Shown: positions 44,911 to 54,519 of the stretch, piece after piece
How positions within the stretch are numbered: the first letter of the stretch is position 1
Layout of the letters: each line of letters opens with the position of its first letter
NCBI RefSeq assembly: GCF_030209755.1
Contig: NZ_JARVRH010000009.1
Coordinates: 1 to 64,000 of the forward strand
DNA: 64,000 nucleotides
Origin: Arthrobacter sp. efr-133-TYG-118
GTDB taxonomy: Bacteria > Actinomycetota > Actinomycetes > Actinomycetales > Micrococcaceae
Direction: 5' to 3'
The notes under the pieces: model-generated
What the model was told of the DNA's origin: nothing
Databases searched by the model: none
The model's input: only the letters and a program-made list of their open reading frames with translations
Program-made: the position numbers and the translations under genes

Positions 44911-45630
44911 ATGAATGGTATGAAAAAGAACGGCCCCGAAGCCAAGCTCCTCGTCGTCGACGACGAACCCAACATCCGTGAGCTGCTCTCCACCTCGCTG
45001 CGTTTTGCTGGCTTTGAGGTCGTTGCGGCGTCGAACGGCCGCGAAGCGCTCGCTGCCGCCGATCTTCACGCCCCGGACCTCGCGGTCCTGGACGTCATGC
45101 TCCCCGATATGGACGGGTTCACTGTCACCCGCCGCCTTCGCGCCGCCGGAAAGCACTTCCCTGTCCTGTTCCTGACTGCCAAGGACGATACCGAAGACAA
45201 GGTCACCGGCCTCACCGTGGGCGGCGACGACTACGTCACCAAGCCCTTCAGCCTGGACGAAGTGGTGGCCCGCATCCGCGCCGTGCTGCGCCGCACGCAG
45301 CCGATGGAAGACGACGACGCCGTCATCCGCGTGGATGACCTGGAGCTCGACGACGACGCGCACGAGGTCCGCCGCGGCGGCACCATCATCGAGCTGTCGC
45401 CCACCGAGTTCAAGCTGCTGCGATACCTCATGCTGAACCCCAACCGGGTGCTTTCCAAGGCGCAGATCCTGGACCACGTTTGGGAATACGACTTCAACGG
45501 CGACGCCTCGATCGTGGAGTCCTACATTTCCTACCTCCGGCGCAAAGTGGATATTGACCCGGATGCCACTGCCCTGATCCAGACGAAGCGTGGCGTCGGT
45601 TACGTACTGCGGACGGCCGAGAAGCGCTGA
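44911..45630 (+). CDS. OmpR-family response regulator
   Basis: A 239-residue two-component regulator. The receiver has DDE (17-19), phospho-acceptor Asp in AVLDVMLPD and the TKPF lysine. The C-terminal winged helix carries LTPTEFKLL-like ELSPTEFKLLRYLMLN and the recognition region VESYISYLRRKVD, ending GVGYVLR. It resembles mycobacterial TcrX/PhoP-type regulators. The cognate kinase gene starts 2 bp after the stop. A hairpin covers its ribosome site. Confidence 0.93.
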   Translation: MNGMKKNGPEAKLLVVDDEPNIRELLSTSLRFAGFEVVAASNGREALAAADLHAPDLAVLDVMLPDMDGFTVTRRLRAAGKHFPVLFLTAKDDTEDKVTGLTVGGDDYVTKPFSLDEVVARIRAVLRRTQPMEDDDAVIRVDDLELDDDAHEVRRGGTIIELSPTEFKLLRYLMLNPNRVLSKAQILDHVWEYDFNGDASIVESYISYLRRKVDIDPDATALIQTKRGVGYVLRTAEKR

Positions 45631-45632
45631 CC

Positions 45633-47114
45633 TTGTTCAACCGTTGGAAGTCGGCCTCCCTCAGGTCGCAGCTGGTCGCCATCATCATGGGGCTGCTGCT
45701 CCTTGCCCTGGCCGCCACGGGCGCCGGGACGCTGACGCTCGTCAAGAGCTACCTCCAGGGGCAAGTGGATGACAAGCTCAAGGCTGCTGTCCAGACCGCC
45801 CAGCAGCAGCAGTCTTTTGCCAACCTGTCTGAGGCGAGCCCCGCCGTGCCCACGGACTATTCCTTGACGCTGTACGTCCAGGGCCAGCCGCCCTATCCGT
45901 TCGGCGGCAGCAAGACCGATCGGCCGAGCATCGCCGGCATCAGCCCGGTTGAAGCCAAGGACCGCAACTACGCACCCTTCCAAGTGGGTGGCACTGCCGG
46001 CGGCAATTGGCGTGTGGTGGCGGTCAACGTCGTGGACAACCGGACCGGGCAAAACGCGGTGGTGATCGTCGGGTTGCCCCTCTCCCCCGTGGACCGAGTC
46101 ATGGAACACGCGACCCTCGTGGTGGTCGGCGTCGGACTTTTGACCCTGGTGCTCGCGTTCTTCATCGCCACCTGGACTGTTGCACGTTCCTTCCGCCCCC
46201 TCGCGCGCGTCGAAAAGACGGCGGCCGCTATCGCTGCCGGTGATCTTTCACGCCGTGTGGAGGTCGAAAACCCGGTCACCGAAGTCGGTCGCCTGGGGGC
46301 TTCCCTCAACGCGATGCTCGCCCATATCGAATCGTCTTTTGCGGCGCGTGCAGCCTCCGAGGCCAGGATGCGGCGATTCGCCGCCGACGCCTCCCACGAG
46401 CTGCGCACCCCCTTGGTCACCATCCGCGGTTTCTCCGAGCTTTACCGCCACGGCGCCCTTGCCACGCCGGAAGACGTGGGCACCGCCATGGGCAGGATCG
46501 AGAGCGAGGCCAAGCGGATGGGATCCATGGTGGAAGACCTGCTGTTGCTTGCCCGCCTGGACGAACAACGGCCGTTGCAGCTCAAGCCGGTGGATCTGCA
46601 TCTGCTGGCGAACGACGCCGTCGTGGACTCACTCGCAACCTCCGGCGAGCGGAAGATTTCACTCACGGGGCTCGACGGCGGAGCGGCAGCGGCTGCCCCG
46701 GTCCAAGGTGACGAGGCCAAGCTTCGTCAGGTGCTCGGAAACCTGGTGGGCAACGCCCTGAGATACACGCCCGAAGGAACACCGATCGAGCTCGCCGTCG
46801 GGGTGCGGAACACGCCCGCCGGTCCGTTATCCGTTCTCGAGGTGCGGGACCACGGCAGCGGCATTCCGGCCGAGGAACTGCCCCGGATCTTCGAGCGCTT
46901 CTACAGGGCGGACACTTCGCGCACGCGGGAGACCGGCGGCAGCGGGCTCGGCCTCGCGATTGTCGCGGCAATTGTGGGGTCCCACGGCGGCACCGTCAGG
47001 GTGGAAGAGACCGACGGCGGCGGGGCCACCCTTGTTGTCAGCCTCCCTTTCCAGGACGACATGTCCGAGGTGCCCGAAGATGCCGGCATTGCCGAGGCGG
47101 AGATCTCCGACTAG
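45633..47114 (+). CDS. Sensor histidine kinase
   Basis: A 493-residue membrane kinase: TM1 (about 15-37), an extracytoplasmic domain of about 120 residues, TM2 (about 155-180), HAMP, HisKA with DASHELRTPL (His near 254), and HATPase with GNLVGNALRYTPEG (N box), DHGSGIP (G1) and GSGLGLAIV (G2). The start is TTG 45633. The cotranscribed response regulator upstream is its partner. Its signal is unknown. Confidence 0.93.
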   Translation: MFNRWKSASLRSQLVAIIMGLLLLALAATGAGTLTLVKSYLQGQVDDKLKAAVQTAQQQQSFANLSEASPAVPTDYSLTLYVQGQPPYPFGGSKTDRPSIAGISPVEAKDRNYAPFQVGGTAGGNWRVVAVNVVDNRTGQNAVVIVGLPLSPVDRVMEHATLVVVGVGLLTLVLAFFIATWTVARSFRPLARVEKTAAAIAAGDLSRRVEVENPVTEVGRLGASLNAMLAHIESSFAARAASEARMRRFAADASHELRTPLVTIRGFSELYRHGALATPEDVGTAMGRIESEAKRMGSMVEDLLLLARLDEQRPLQLKPVDLHLLANDAVVDSLATSGERKISLTGLDGGAAAAAPVQGDEAKLRQVLGNLVGNALRYTPEGTPIELAVGVRNTPAGPLSVLEVRDHGSGIPAEELPRIFERFYRADTSRTRETGGSGLGLAIVAAIVGSHGGTVRVEETDGGGATLVVSLPFQDDMSEVPEDAGIAEAEISD

Positions 47115-47264
47115 CAGTTTTCTACGCTGGGCGGCCTGATGTAGCGAGTTGTCCACATACGAAGATTCGACTCTGCCTGGGCCATGTGACGGCTTCTAGG
47201 CTCGTTGTGTGGACCACAAGCCAGCCGCACCTGCGGACCCCGTTTAGTTGAAAGGCCACGCCCT

Positions 47265-47555
47265 ATGAGCGTTATCTCCGTCGATACCGAATTGCTCCAG
47301 CTCAAGTCCGCCAACGTCAAAGCCACCGTGGATCGCATCAGCGCCGACATCCAAGCGATGAAACGTGGCCTGGACGAACTTCAAGCCACCTGGAAGGGAT
47401 CAGCGGCCAACAATTTCCAGGCCCTCGTCTCCGAGTGGACGTTGACCCAGAACAAGGTGGAGGCCTCGCTGGCATCCATCAACCTGGCCCTGTCCTCCGC
47501 CGCGGCAAGCTACCTCCAGACCGAGCAAGGCAACACCCAGCGGTTCAGCTACTAG
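47265..47555 (+). CDS. WXG100 family protein (ESAT-6-like)
   Basis: A 96-residue helical-hairpin protein with the turn motif WKG at 43-45 (ATWKGSAANNFQ), the canonical length and no signal peptide. Such proteins are exported by type VII secretion as dimers. No EccC ATPase, partner WXG100 or LXG toxin gene is nearby, so this is an orphan copy. It follows a sensor kinase after 150 bp and is closed by a strong terminator, so it is probably monocistronic. Confidence 0.9.
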   Translation: MSVISVDTELLQLKSANVKATVDRISADIQAMKRGLDELQATWKGSAANNFQALVSEWTLTQNKVEASLASINLALSSAAASYLQTEQGNTQRFSY

Positions 47556-47569
47556 GAACTGGGGCTGGG

Positions 47570-47617
47570 AGATCCCGGCGGGCGGCTAATCTGCCATCCC
47601 GCCGGGATCTAGTTGTT
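47570..47617 (+). terminator. Intrinsic terminator of the WXG100 gene
   Basis: A perfect 13-bp stem AGATCCCGGCGGG/CCCGCCGGGATCT (47570-47582 with 47598-47610) with a 15-nt loop, followed by AGTTGTTTTC. It may also serve the convergent RNase H gene. Confidence 0.88.
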
Positions 47618-47662
47618 TTCAAGGGTCCAGTTGCGTCCAGCGTCCGCGCGTGCTTGCCGCCG

Positions 47663-48751
47663 CTACTTCTCCGGCGTCGACTGGTGGAAGCGCAACCGCC
47701 AGCGGCCGTCGTCCAGCAACCAGATCGAACTCCGCAATGCCGAGCCGGTTCGTCCGTAACTTCTGTAGCTGAGCAAGATGGTGTTGCTGGAGATGCGCTC
47801 TGCGGAAATTATTTCTACCTCTGCGGTTTCGCCTGGATCGCCCTCCAACGCCATCATGAGCTCGTCGCGGGACCAGACACGTCCGGAGCTGCCAATCTCA
47901 GTGAAGTCCGGGTGGAGCAGGATCCCCGTACGCCCAAGGTCTCCCCTGACGTCGGGCCTCAGGAGCTCCCTCTCAAGAAGAATGACCGTATCCTCGTCCG
48001 AACGCCCGCCGGGCTGGCCAAGGACCGCTTCTTCGTCGTCACCGGCGAACAAAGTGGGCTCGATGAATGTCTCCGCCTCCGTGAACGCCGCCGGCACGTT
48101 CGGCAAGGACGACCCGCTCAAGAGGTCCTGACCGCCGAACAACGTGAGGTCTTCATCCAGGGCATCAGCGTCGTCGTGGTCGTCGTCGAAAAGCGAGGGC
48201 GCCTCCACCGGCGCTGTCCTGACTGACGACGCGCGGGCTGATGGGGTTCGGGGCAAGGACCGTGCAGCTTCACCAGCTCCCGGATAGCCCGGACCGCCGG
48301 GAGCGGCTGTTCCTTGCTGGAACGCCGTGGCGACCGCACGGGCGCGATCGTCGGCAGCCTCGTTGAGGTCGTGGCCAGCGTGGCCCTTGACCCACTCGAA
48401 CGTGTACTTTCGGCCGATAATGGCCTGGTCGATGTCCTTGAGGAGATCGACGTTCAAGACGGGCTTTCCGTCCGCTTTGCGCCAACCCTTGCGCTTCCAT
48501 CCCGGCATCCACTTGGTGATGCAATTGATGACGTACTGGCTGTCGCAGAGAATCTTCAGCTCTTCATCGGGAACATGTGCCGTGGACCGGAAGAGGTCAA
48601 GCACCGCCATGAGCTCGCCCTGGTTGTTGGTTCCGTGCGGCCACCCGCCGGCCCTCCAGCAAGAGTCGTTCACGTACCAGGCCCAACCGGCAGGCCCGGG
48701 ATTGCCGAGGGCAGAACCATCGGCGGCAGCAATAATCGTCATGGTTTCCAT
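47663..48751 (-). CDS. RNase HI fused to a DUF4440 (SnoaL-like) domain
   Basis: A 362-residue two-domain protein. Residues 5-145 are RNase HI with the full active site D11, E46, D70, D134 plus H124, at almost the same numbering as the E. coli enzyme, so it should cut RNA in RNA-DNA hybrids. A low-complexity acidic linker (about 150-245) follows. Residues about 250-355 (LLERELLRPDVRGDLGRTG, HPDFTEIGSSGRVWSRDEL, WLLDDGRWRLRFHQ) fit the NTF2-like DUF4440 fold. The start is ATG 48751; the ATG at 48742 is an alternative. Fusion of these two domains is uncommon to my knowledge. Confidence 0.85.
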   Translation of the reverse strand: METMTIIAAADGSALGNPGPAGWAWYVNDSCWRAGGWPHGTNNQGELMAVLDLFRSTAHVPDEELKILCDSQYVINCITKWMPGWKRKGWRKADGKPVLNVDLLKDIDQAIIGRKYTFEWVKGHAGHDLNEAADDRARAVATAFQQGTAAPGGPGYPGAGEAARSLPRTPSARASSVRTAPVEAPSLFDDDHDDADALDEDLTLFGGQDLLSGSSLPNVPAAFTEAETFIEPTLFAGDDEEAVLGQPGGRSDEDTVILLERELLRPDVRGDLGRTGILLHPDFTEIGSSGRVWSRDELMMALEGDPGETAEVEIISAERISSNTILLSYRSYGRTGSALRSSIWLLDDGRWRLRFHQSTPEK

Positions 48752-48790
48752 CCTGCCAGACCACCCCGACACTCCCGGACCGCGAGGCCC

Positions 48791-48867
48791 TGAGCGAGCG
48801 TCGCGGCAAAACCCGATAAAGGTGAGCGAGCGTCGCGGCAAAACCCGATAAAGGTGAGCGAGCGTCG
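48791..48867. repeat. 32-bp tandem repeats between RNase H and groEL
   Basis: Two identical 32-bp units (48791-48822, 48823-48854) and a third partial one (48855-48867) sit between the RNase H start and the groEL terminator. They contain no ORF. The region is part of the RNase H upstream leader. Confidence 0.88.
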
Positions 48868-48875
48868 TTAAACGG

Positions 48876-48911
48876 CGACGACGGCCCCCACCGAAGTGGG
48901 GACCGTCGTCG
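48876..48911 (-). terminator. Intrinsic terminator of groEL
   Basis: A 15-bp stem with one mismatch (48876-48890 with 48897-48911) and a 6-nt loop lies 31 bp after the groEL stop on the minus strand. Confidence 0.75.
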
Positions 48912-48941
48912 TGCGTGTGGCTAGTGAGCCGGCGCGGGGGC

Positions 48942-50612
<1,671 letters not shown>

Positions 50613-50748
50613 TCACTGCGGTGCCCGCGACGGACGATCCTTCACATTCGGCCTCTGTACGCCGCGTGCTCCGGACCTCACCCCAGCAAGGTTTTCTTTG
50701 TTCCCCCAGGCACCGCCACTATTTCAATACGACCGGAGCCGCGAAGAA

Positions 50749-50775
50749 TTAGCAGTCAGTGCTTGAGAGTGCTAA
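50749..50775. promoter_or_regulatory. CIRCE operator 1 (HrcA site)
   Basis: TTAGCAGTC-N9-GAGTGCTAA matches the CIRCE consensus TTAGCACTC-N9-GAGTGCTAA at 17 of 18 positions, with the exact 9-bp spacer. It lies about 180 bp upstream of groEL, where HrcA would repress. Confidence 0.9.
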
Positions 50776-50782
50776 TCAATAA

Positions 50783-50809
50783 TTAGCACTCACCCGAGGA
50801 GAGTGCAAG
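50783..50809. promoter_or_regulatory. CIRCE operator 2 (HrcA site)
   Basis: TTAGCACTC-N9-GAGTGCAAG has a perfect first half and a second half with two mismatches, 7 bp after operator 1. The tandem pair suggests cooperative HrcA binding. The rest of the 50571-50867 gap carries the groEL promoter and leader, and no gene. Confidence 0.75.
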
Positions 50810-50867
50810 CAGGAAGAGCCGGAAATTGCTCGCCACGCCAAGGGAATTCGCTACGGGCACAAGCCCG

Positions 50868-52235
50868 TCATGGAGTCCGAGAGGCGGTCTCCTTGCCGCT
50901 CACCCGCGCAGTGTTGTCGGCTCCGTAGGTGAAGACCATGTAATTGGACGAAGTAACGTCGCCGTTGGCGTCGAAGCCGATGGTGCCGGACTCGCCGTCG
51001 TAATCCGGGAGCTTGGCCGCTTTCAGCACCTCGAGGCAGTCCTTGTATGACGCACAGGACGTGCGTTCTTTCGTCGCCGCATCCCCCGACGCCGGGCGCG
51101 TCCCGCCGGACACAGTGGTGAGCCAGGCCGCGATCGAGCCACCGGCGTCGTCGCCCGCCGCTGCTGCCGCAATCGACGCGAGGTTGACGGCGTCGTACGT
51201 CTCGGCAGCGTACGTCGTGTCCTTGAGTTGGGGGTCGATGCCAATCAGATCGGCCTGGAACTCCGCACTCGGAAAGACACCTGGAAGAATCCCCCTCGCG
51301 CCGTCGAGGCCACCGGCACCGAGCGCCGTTCCGTATTGGCGGATGGCACCGTCACTCAGGATCAGGCTCTTGCCGCTCAGCCCGGTGTTCAGTAGCTCGG
51401 CCAGGGCGCCTTGGGCACCATCACGGGCAACCACGACGACGGCGTCCGGCGTGCCCGACTTGATGCCCGCCGCGGCGGGAGCTGCTTTGCCGGGCGTGAA
51501 TTCGGCGTTGGACACCGCGTTCATTCCGAGGCTTCGTGCGGCGTCCATGACCGCTCCGGAGACGCGCGTACCGTAGTCCCCGGCTTCGTGGAGGACGGAA
51601 ATCCTCTTGGCGCCGGCGTCGTGGGCCAGCTTCGCCAAGACGCTGCCCTGTGCGGCGTCAGCGGCCGAGGTGCGGAAGTAGAAGCCGCCGTTCTTGTAGC
51701 TGCTCAGCCCCGACGCCGTGTTGGCCGGCGAGATGAGCGGAATCCGGGCGGGAGACAACACATCGATGGCGGCGGGGGCGTGGCTGGAATCCGTTGGCCC
51801 CACAACGACGTCGGCGTGGGCCGACAGCAACGCCTTGGCTTGCGCCGCGGTATCGGCAGTGAAGGCCGCCGCGCTGGCCCCTTGGCTAGCGCTGCTGCCT
51901 TCGCCGGCCGCCGACGCCGGAAGCAACTCGACAGGGTGGCCCTTGTATCCGCCTGCGTCGTTGATCTGCTTGACAGCCAACTTGGCCGCTGCCAGCTCGG
52001 ACTCATTGAGGAATGCCGAGCTACCGGTGTTGTCCAGAATCACGCCGACGCGCAGGACCCCGTCGCCGCTCGGGGTAACGGAGCTGAGCCTGGCGTTGCC
52101 GATGGGGGCGGAACATCCGGCCAGCCCAAGGGCCAAGGCCGCAAAGCCTGCAAGAAGAGAAACCACCCGGGACCGGTGTCCTCCAAGGGGCCGGGTTCCA
52201 AAAGGCCGGGACAGCCCTGTTGCCGCATCACCCAC
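50868..52235 (-). CDS. Branched-chain-amino-acid-type ABC substrate-binding lipoprotein
   Basis: A 455-residue Peripla_BP_6/LivK-type binding protein. The signal segment ends in lipobox LAGC, followed by LRVGVILDNTGSSAFLNESELAAAKLAVKQINDAGG, the family opening. No permease or ATPase gene adjoins it, so the transported ligand or sensing role is unknown. The start is set at GTG 52235, whose first base is the last base of the cspA stop (TAGTG), giving termination-reinitiation coupling. A shorter GTG start just before the hydrophobic core is possible. Confidence 0.85.
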   Translation of the reverse strand: MGDAATGLSRPFGTRPLGGHRSRVVSLLAGFAALALGLAGCSAPIGNARLSSVTPSGDGVLRVGVILDNTGSSAFLNESELAAAKLAVKQINDAGGYKGHPVELLPASAAGEGSSASQGASAAAFTADTAAQAKALLSAHADVVVGPTDSSHAPAAIDVLSPARIPLISPANTASGLSSYKNGGFYFRTSAADAAQGSVLAKLAHDAGAKRISVLHEAGDYGTRVSGAVMDAARSLGMNAVSNAEFTPGKAAPAAAGIKSGTPDAVVVVARDGAQGALAELLNTGLSGKSLILSDGAIRQYGTALGAGGLDGARGILPGVFPSAEFQADLIGIDPQLKDTTYAAETYDAVNLASIAAAAAGDDAGGSIAAWLTTVSGGTRPASGDAATKERTSCASYKDCLEVLKAAKLPDYDGESGTIGFDANGDVTSSNYMVFTYGADNTARVSGKETASRTP

Positions 52236-52438
52236 TAGATAAGCCGCACGCTTTCTGCCTGCGGGCCCTTCTGGCCCTCGCCCAGTTCGAAGTCGACCCG
52301 TTGTCCTTCTTCGAGAGCACGGAAGCCATCCATCTGGATGGCGGACCAATGCACAAAGATGTCGTCACCGGACTCATCCACGGTGATGAATCCGTAGCCC
52401 TTTTCGGCATTGAACCATTTGACGGTTCCCAAAGCCAT
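52235..52438 (-). CDS. cspA: Cold shock protein CspA
   Basis: A 67-residue single-domain cold-shock protein with [15 protein letters not shown] (RNP1) and DIFVHWSAI (RNP2) and the usual ending QAESVRL. It binds single-stranded RNA and DNA. It is the classic short form, unlike the extended copy at 37860. It ends in TAGTG, overlapping the start of the lipoprotein gene. Confidence 0.96.
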   Translation of the reverse strand: MALGTVKWFNAEKGYGFITVDESGDDIFVHWSAIQMDGFRALEEGQRVDFELGEGQKGPQAESVRLI

Positions 52439-52577
52439 GATCCCCACACTTTCAACTAGCAGTGGCCGGCTTCCGGGATCTCCGGGCCAGCTCACAACTA
52501 CTGTAACCACAGTCACGTTGCCGTAGCGCAACCTTGGGTGCGGGTAGCCGCAATGTTATTGAGGCGTAACCGAGTTG

Positions 52578-53198
52578 CTACTTGTAGCCGGGGCCCAGAA
52601 TGACAACCACGGGCTGCTGGAATTCGGCGCTGTCCACAAGGTTGGAAATGCCCAGCAATTTGCCGAGCGCTTCGGCATTGCCTTTCTGGGCTGCACCTTT
52701 GTAGAAGACCGACGACGTCTGCTGGGGCATGCCACCCCAGTTTGCGACGGTGGCCAACGGCCACCCCCCGCCTTGCACGAGGCCGGCCACGCGGGCAGCC
52801 AGGCCGCCGGTGGTGGTGCCGTTGTAGACCGCGACTGCCGCCGTCTTGTCCAATGGCGCCGTGCTGGGGGTCGCTGTGATGGCCGTCGGCGTGCTGGAAG
52901 GCGTGTCGCTCGGGCTCGGCTGGCTGGATGCCTGCGCGGAGCTGCTTGCGGAAGGTGACGCCGCGGCGCTTTGCTTGGAAGCGTCCGCGGTGACGACGGC
53001 TTGCGGCGTCGTCGATGAGGTGAAGCCAAGCTTCGGAAGGATGAGGAAGGCAACGAGGCCTACGGCCAGCGCGATGCCGCCCAGGAGCAGGACCGGCCAC
53101 AGCGCGGGACGGGAAGCGGACGCGACGAGCCTGTGGACACCCTGGCGCGATGAGCTCTGCGGGACACGGTCGAATTCATCCCGGGCAAATTTTGTCAT
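52578..53198 (-). CDS. LytR C-terminal domain protein
   Basis: A 206-residue single-pass membrane protein. A cytoplasmic basic N-terminus (MTKFARDEFDRVPQSSS), one TM (about 32-55), a Ser/Ala/Pro/Thr-rich linker (about 65-115) and a LytR_C domain (VAVYNGTTTGGLAARVAGLVQGGGW, then VFYKGAAQKGNAEALGKLLG and VVVILG). It acts at the cell envelope, perhaps in attaching wall polymers. DUF3263 lies 49 bp upstream, the usual actinobacterial neighbour. Confidence 0.9.
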   Translation of the reverse strand: MTKFARDEFDRVPQSSSRQGVHRLVASASRPALWPVLLLGGIALAVGLVAFLILPKLGFTSSTTPQAVVTADASKQSAAASPSASSSAQASSQPSPSDTPSSTPTAITATPSTAPLDKTAAVAVYNGTTTGGLAARVAGLVQGGGWPLATVANWGGMPQQTSSVFYKGAAQKGNAEALGKLLGISNLVDSAEFQQPVVVILGPGYK

Positions 53199-53247
53199 GG
53201 TGAAGCCTTGTCCTTGCTGCTTGCTTGCTGGGGGATCAGCGGGTGCT

Positions 53248-53583
53248 CTACGCGTCAGAACCGAGACGACGCGCTGTGCGGGCCCTCTGACGTGACATAC
53301 GTAGTCTACGCAATCTCTTGACCAGCATAGGATCGTGAGCCAATGCTTCCTCAGTGTCGATGAGGGCATTGAGCAGCTGGTAGTAGTGGGTCGCGGAGAG
53401 ACCGAAGAGTTCCCTGACGGCCTGTTCCTTGGCCCCGGCGTACTTCCACCATTGCCTCTCCAGGGCAAGCATCTGCTGTTCACGCTCGCCGAGCGGCGAA
53501 TCGCTGCGGAGTCCGGCGGACAGGTCTTCAAGCACCAATCCAGTTGCTTCGGACGCCATGGGTTCCCGTGCGGGTTCTGCCAC
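53248..53583 (-). CDS. DUF3263 family protein
   Basis: A 111-residue helical protein with LGEREQQMLALERQWWKYAGAKEQAVRELFGLSATHYYQLLNALID, the DUF3263 signature, which looks like a small HTH. The start is GTG 53583, with GAAGGAG 7 nt upstream; ATG 53559 is the alternative. It is next to LytR_C, with which it is commonly associated, and may regulate it. The C-terminus is Arg-rich. Confidence 0.88.
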   Translation of the reverse strand: MAEPAREPMASEATGLVLEDLSAGLRSDSPLGEREQQMLALERQWWKYAGAKEQAVRELFGLSATHYYQLLNALIDTEEALAHDPMLVKRLRRLRMSRQRARTARRLGSDA

Positions 53584-53731
53584 GACACACTCCTTCGACG
53601 CATTGACTGAAAATGTCCCCCGCCCATGGTAGCGGGCGAATAACACCAATGTCATTTGCCCCGCCGCCTTCCGGAGCCGCTTTCCCAGGCGCCGCTTTCC
53701 CCGGGAGCCTCTGGACAGGGACAATGGCTGG

Positions 53732-54499
53732 GTGGCAGGCGAAGAAGCGTTATTTGAGCTTGAATCCGAGGATCACTCCGCCGGGTTCGAGGCACTCCCG
53801 GGAATGGCCTTGGAGGACCTGATGGCGCCGGACTGGGCTGACGCGCTCTCCGGCGTCGAGGACGAGCTGCGCTCGGTGCTGGCCTTCGTGGCGGGCGAGG
53901 CCAGCCGCGGAACCCATGTCCTGCCTGCGGCGCCCAACCTCCTTCGCGCCTTCCGGCAGCCTCTGGCAGACGTCAAGGTGCTGATCCTGGGCCAGGACCC
54001 CTACCCAACGCCGGGCCACGCCGTCGGGCTCTCCTTCGCGGTTTCCGCGCCAACCCGGCCCATCCCCCGCAGCCTCTCGAACATCTACCGCGAGATGGAG
54101 TCCGATCTCGGGCTCCCGCCGCGGGTCCACGGCGATCTTTCGGCCTGGACGGGCCAGGGAGTACTCCTCCTCAACAGGGTGCTCAGCGTCGCGGCCGGTG
54201 CGGCCGGCTCCCACCGGGGCAAAGGCTGGGAGGCGATCACGACGGCGGCGGTCACCGCCGTCGCCCGCCGCCGCACCGCTGCCGGGCAGCAGAGTCCGCT
54301 CGTCGCGATCTTGTGGGGCAAGGACGCTGAAGCCGTGCAGCCACTGCTTGAAGGCGCCCCTGTGATCTCTTCCGCACACCCCAGCCCGCTCTCCGCGTCG
54401 CGGGGATTCTTCGGTTCGCGCCCGTTCAGCCGGGCCAACGCGCTGCTCCGTAGGCAAGGCGCGGATCCCGTCATCTGGGAGCTTCCACCACTGCCCTAG
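53732..54499 (+). CDS. ung: Uracil-DNA glycosylase
   Basis: A 255-residue family 1 UDG that excises uracil from DNA. The water-activating motif GQDPYP has D89, and [18 protein letters not shown] supplies the catalytic histidine and DNA-intercalation loop. The GTG start at 53732 adds about 24 residues before [12 protein letters not shown], where an ATG at 53804 could also initiate. It is a single gene. Confidence 0.95.
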   Translation: MAGEEALFELESEDHSAGFEALPGMALEDLMAPDWADALSGVEDELRSVLAFVAGEASRGTHVLPAAPNLLRAFRQPLADVKVLILGQDPYPTPGHAVGLSFAVSAPTRPIPRSLSNIYREMESDLGLPPRVHGDLSAWTGQGVLLLNRVLSVAAGAAGSHRGKGWEAITTAAVTAVARRRTAAGQQSPLVAILWGKDAEAVQPLLEGAPVISSAHPSPLSASRGFFGSRPFSRANALLRRQGADPVIWELPPLP

Positions 54500-54500
54500 C

Positions 54501-54519
54501 TTAGGCTTGCCTACATGAC
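54501..54519. promoter_or_regulatory. DtxR/IdeR iron-box-like site
   Basis: TTAGGCTTGCCTACATGAC resembles the DtxR/IdeR box TTAGGTTAGSCTAACCTAA; its left part TTAGGCTTGCCTA is itself a partial palindrome. It overlaps the ATG of the siderophore-interacting gene, so the promoter would be just upstream and the mRNA nearly leaderless. Confidence 0.6.

Noticed and set aside
48791..48867. 32-bp repeats considered as a CRISPR remnant
   Set aside because: The units abut with no intervening spacer and no cas genes exist nearby.
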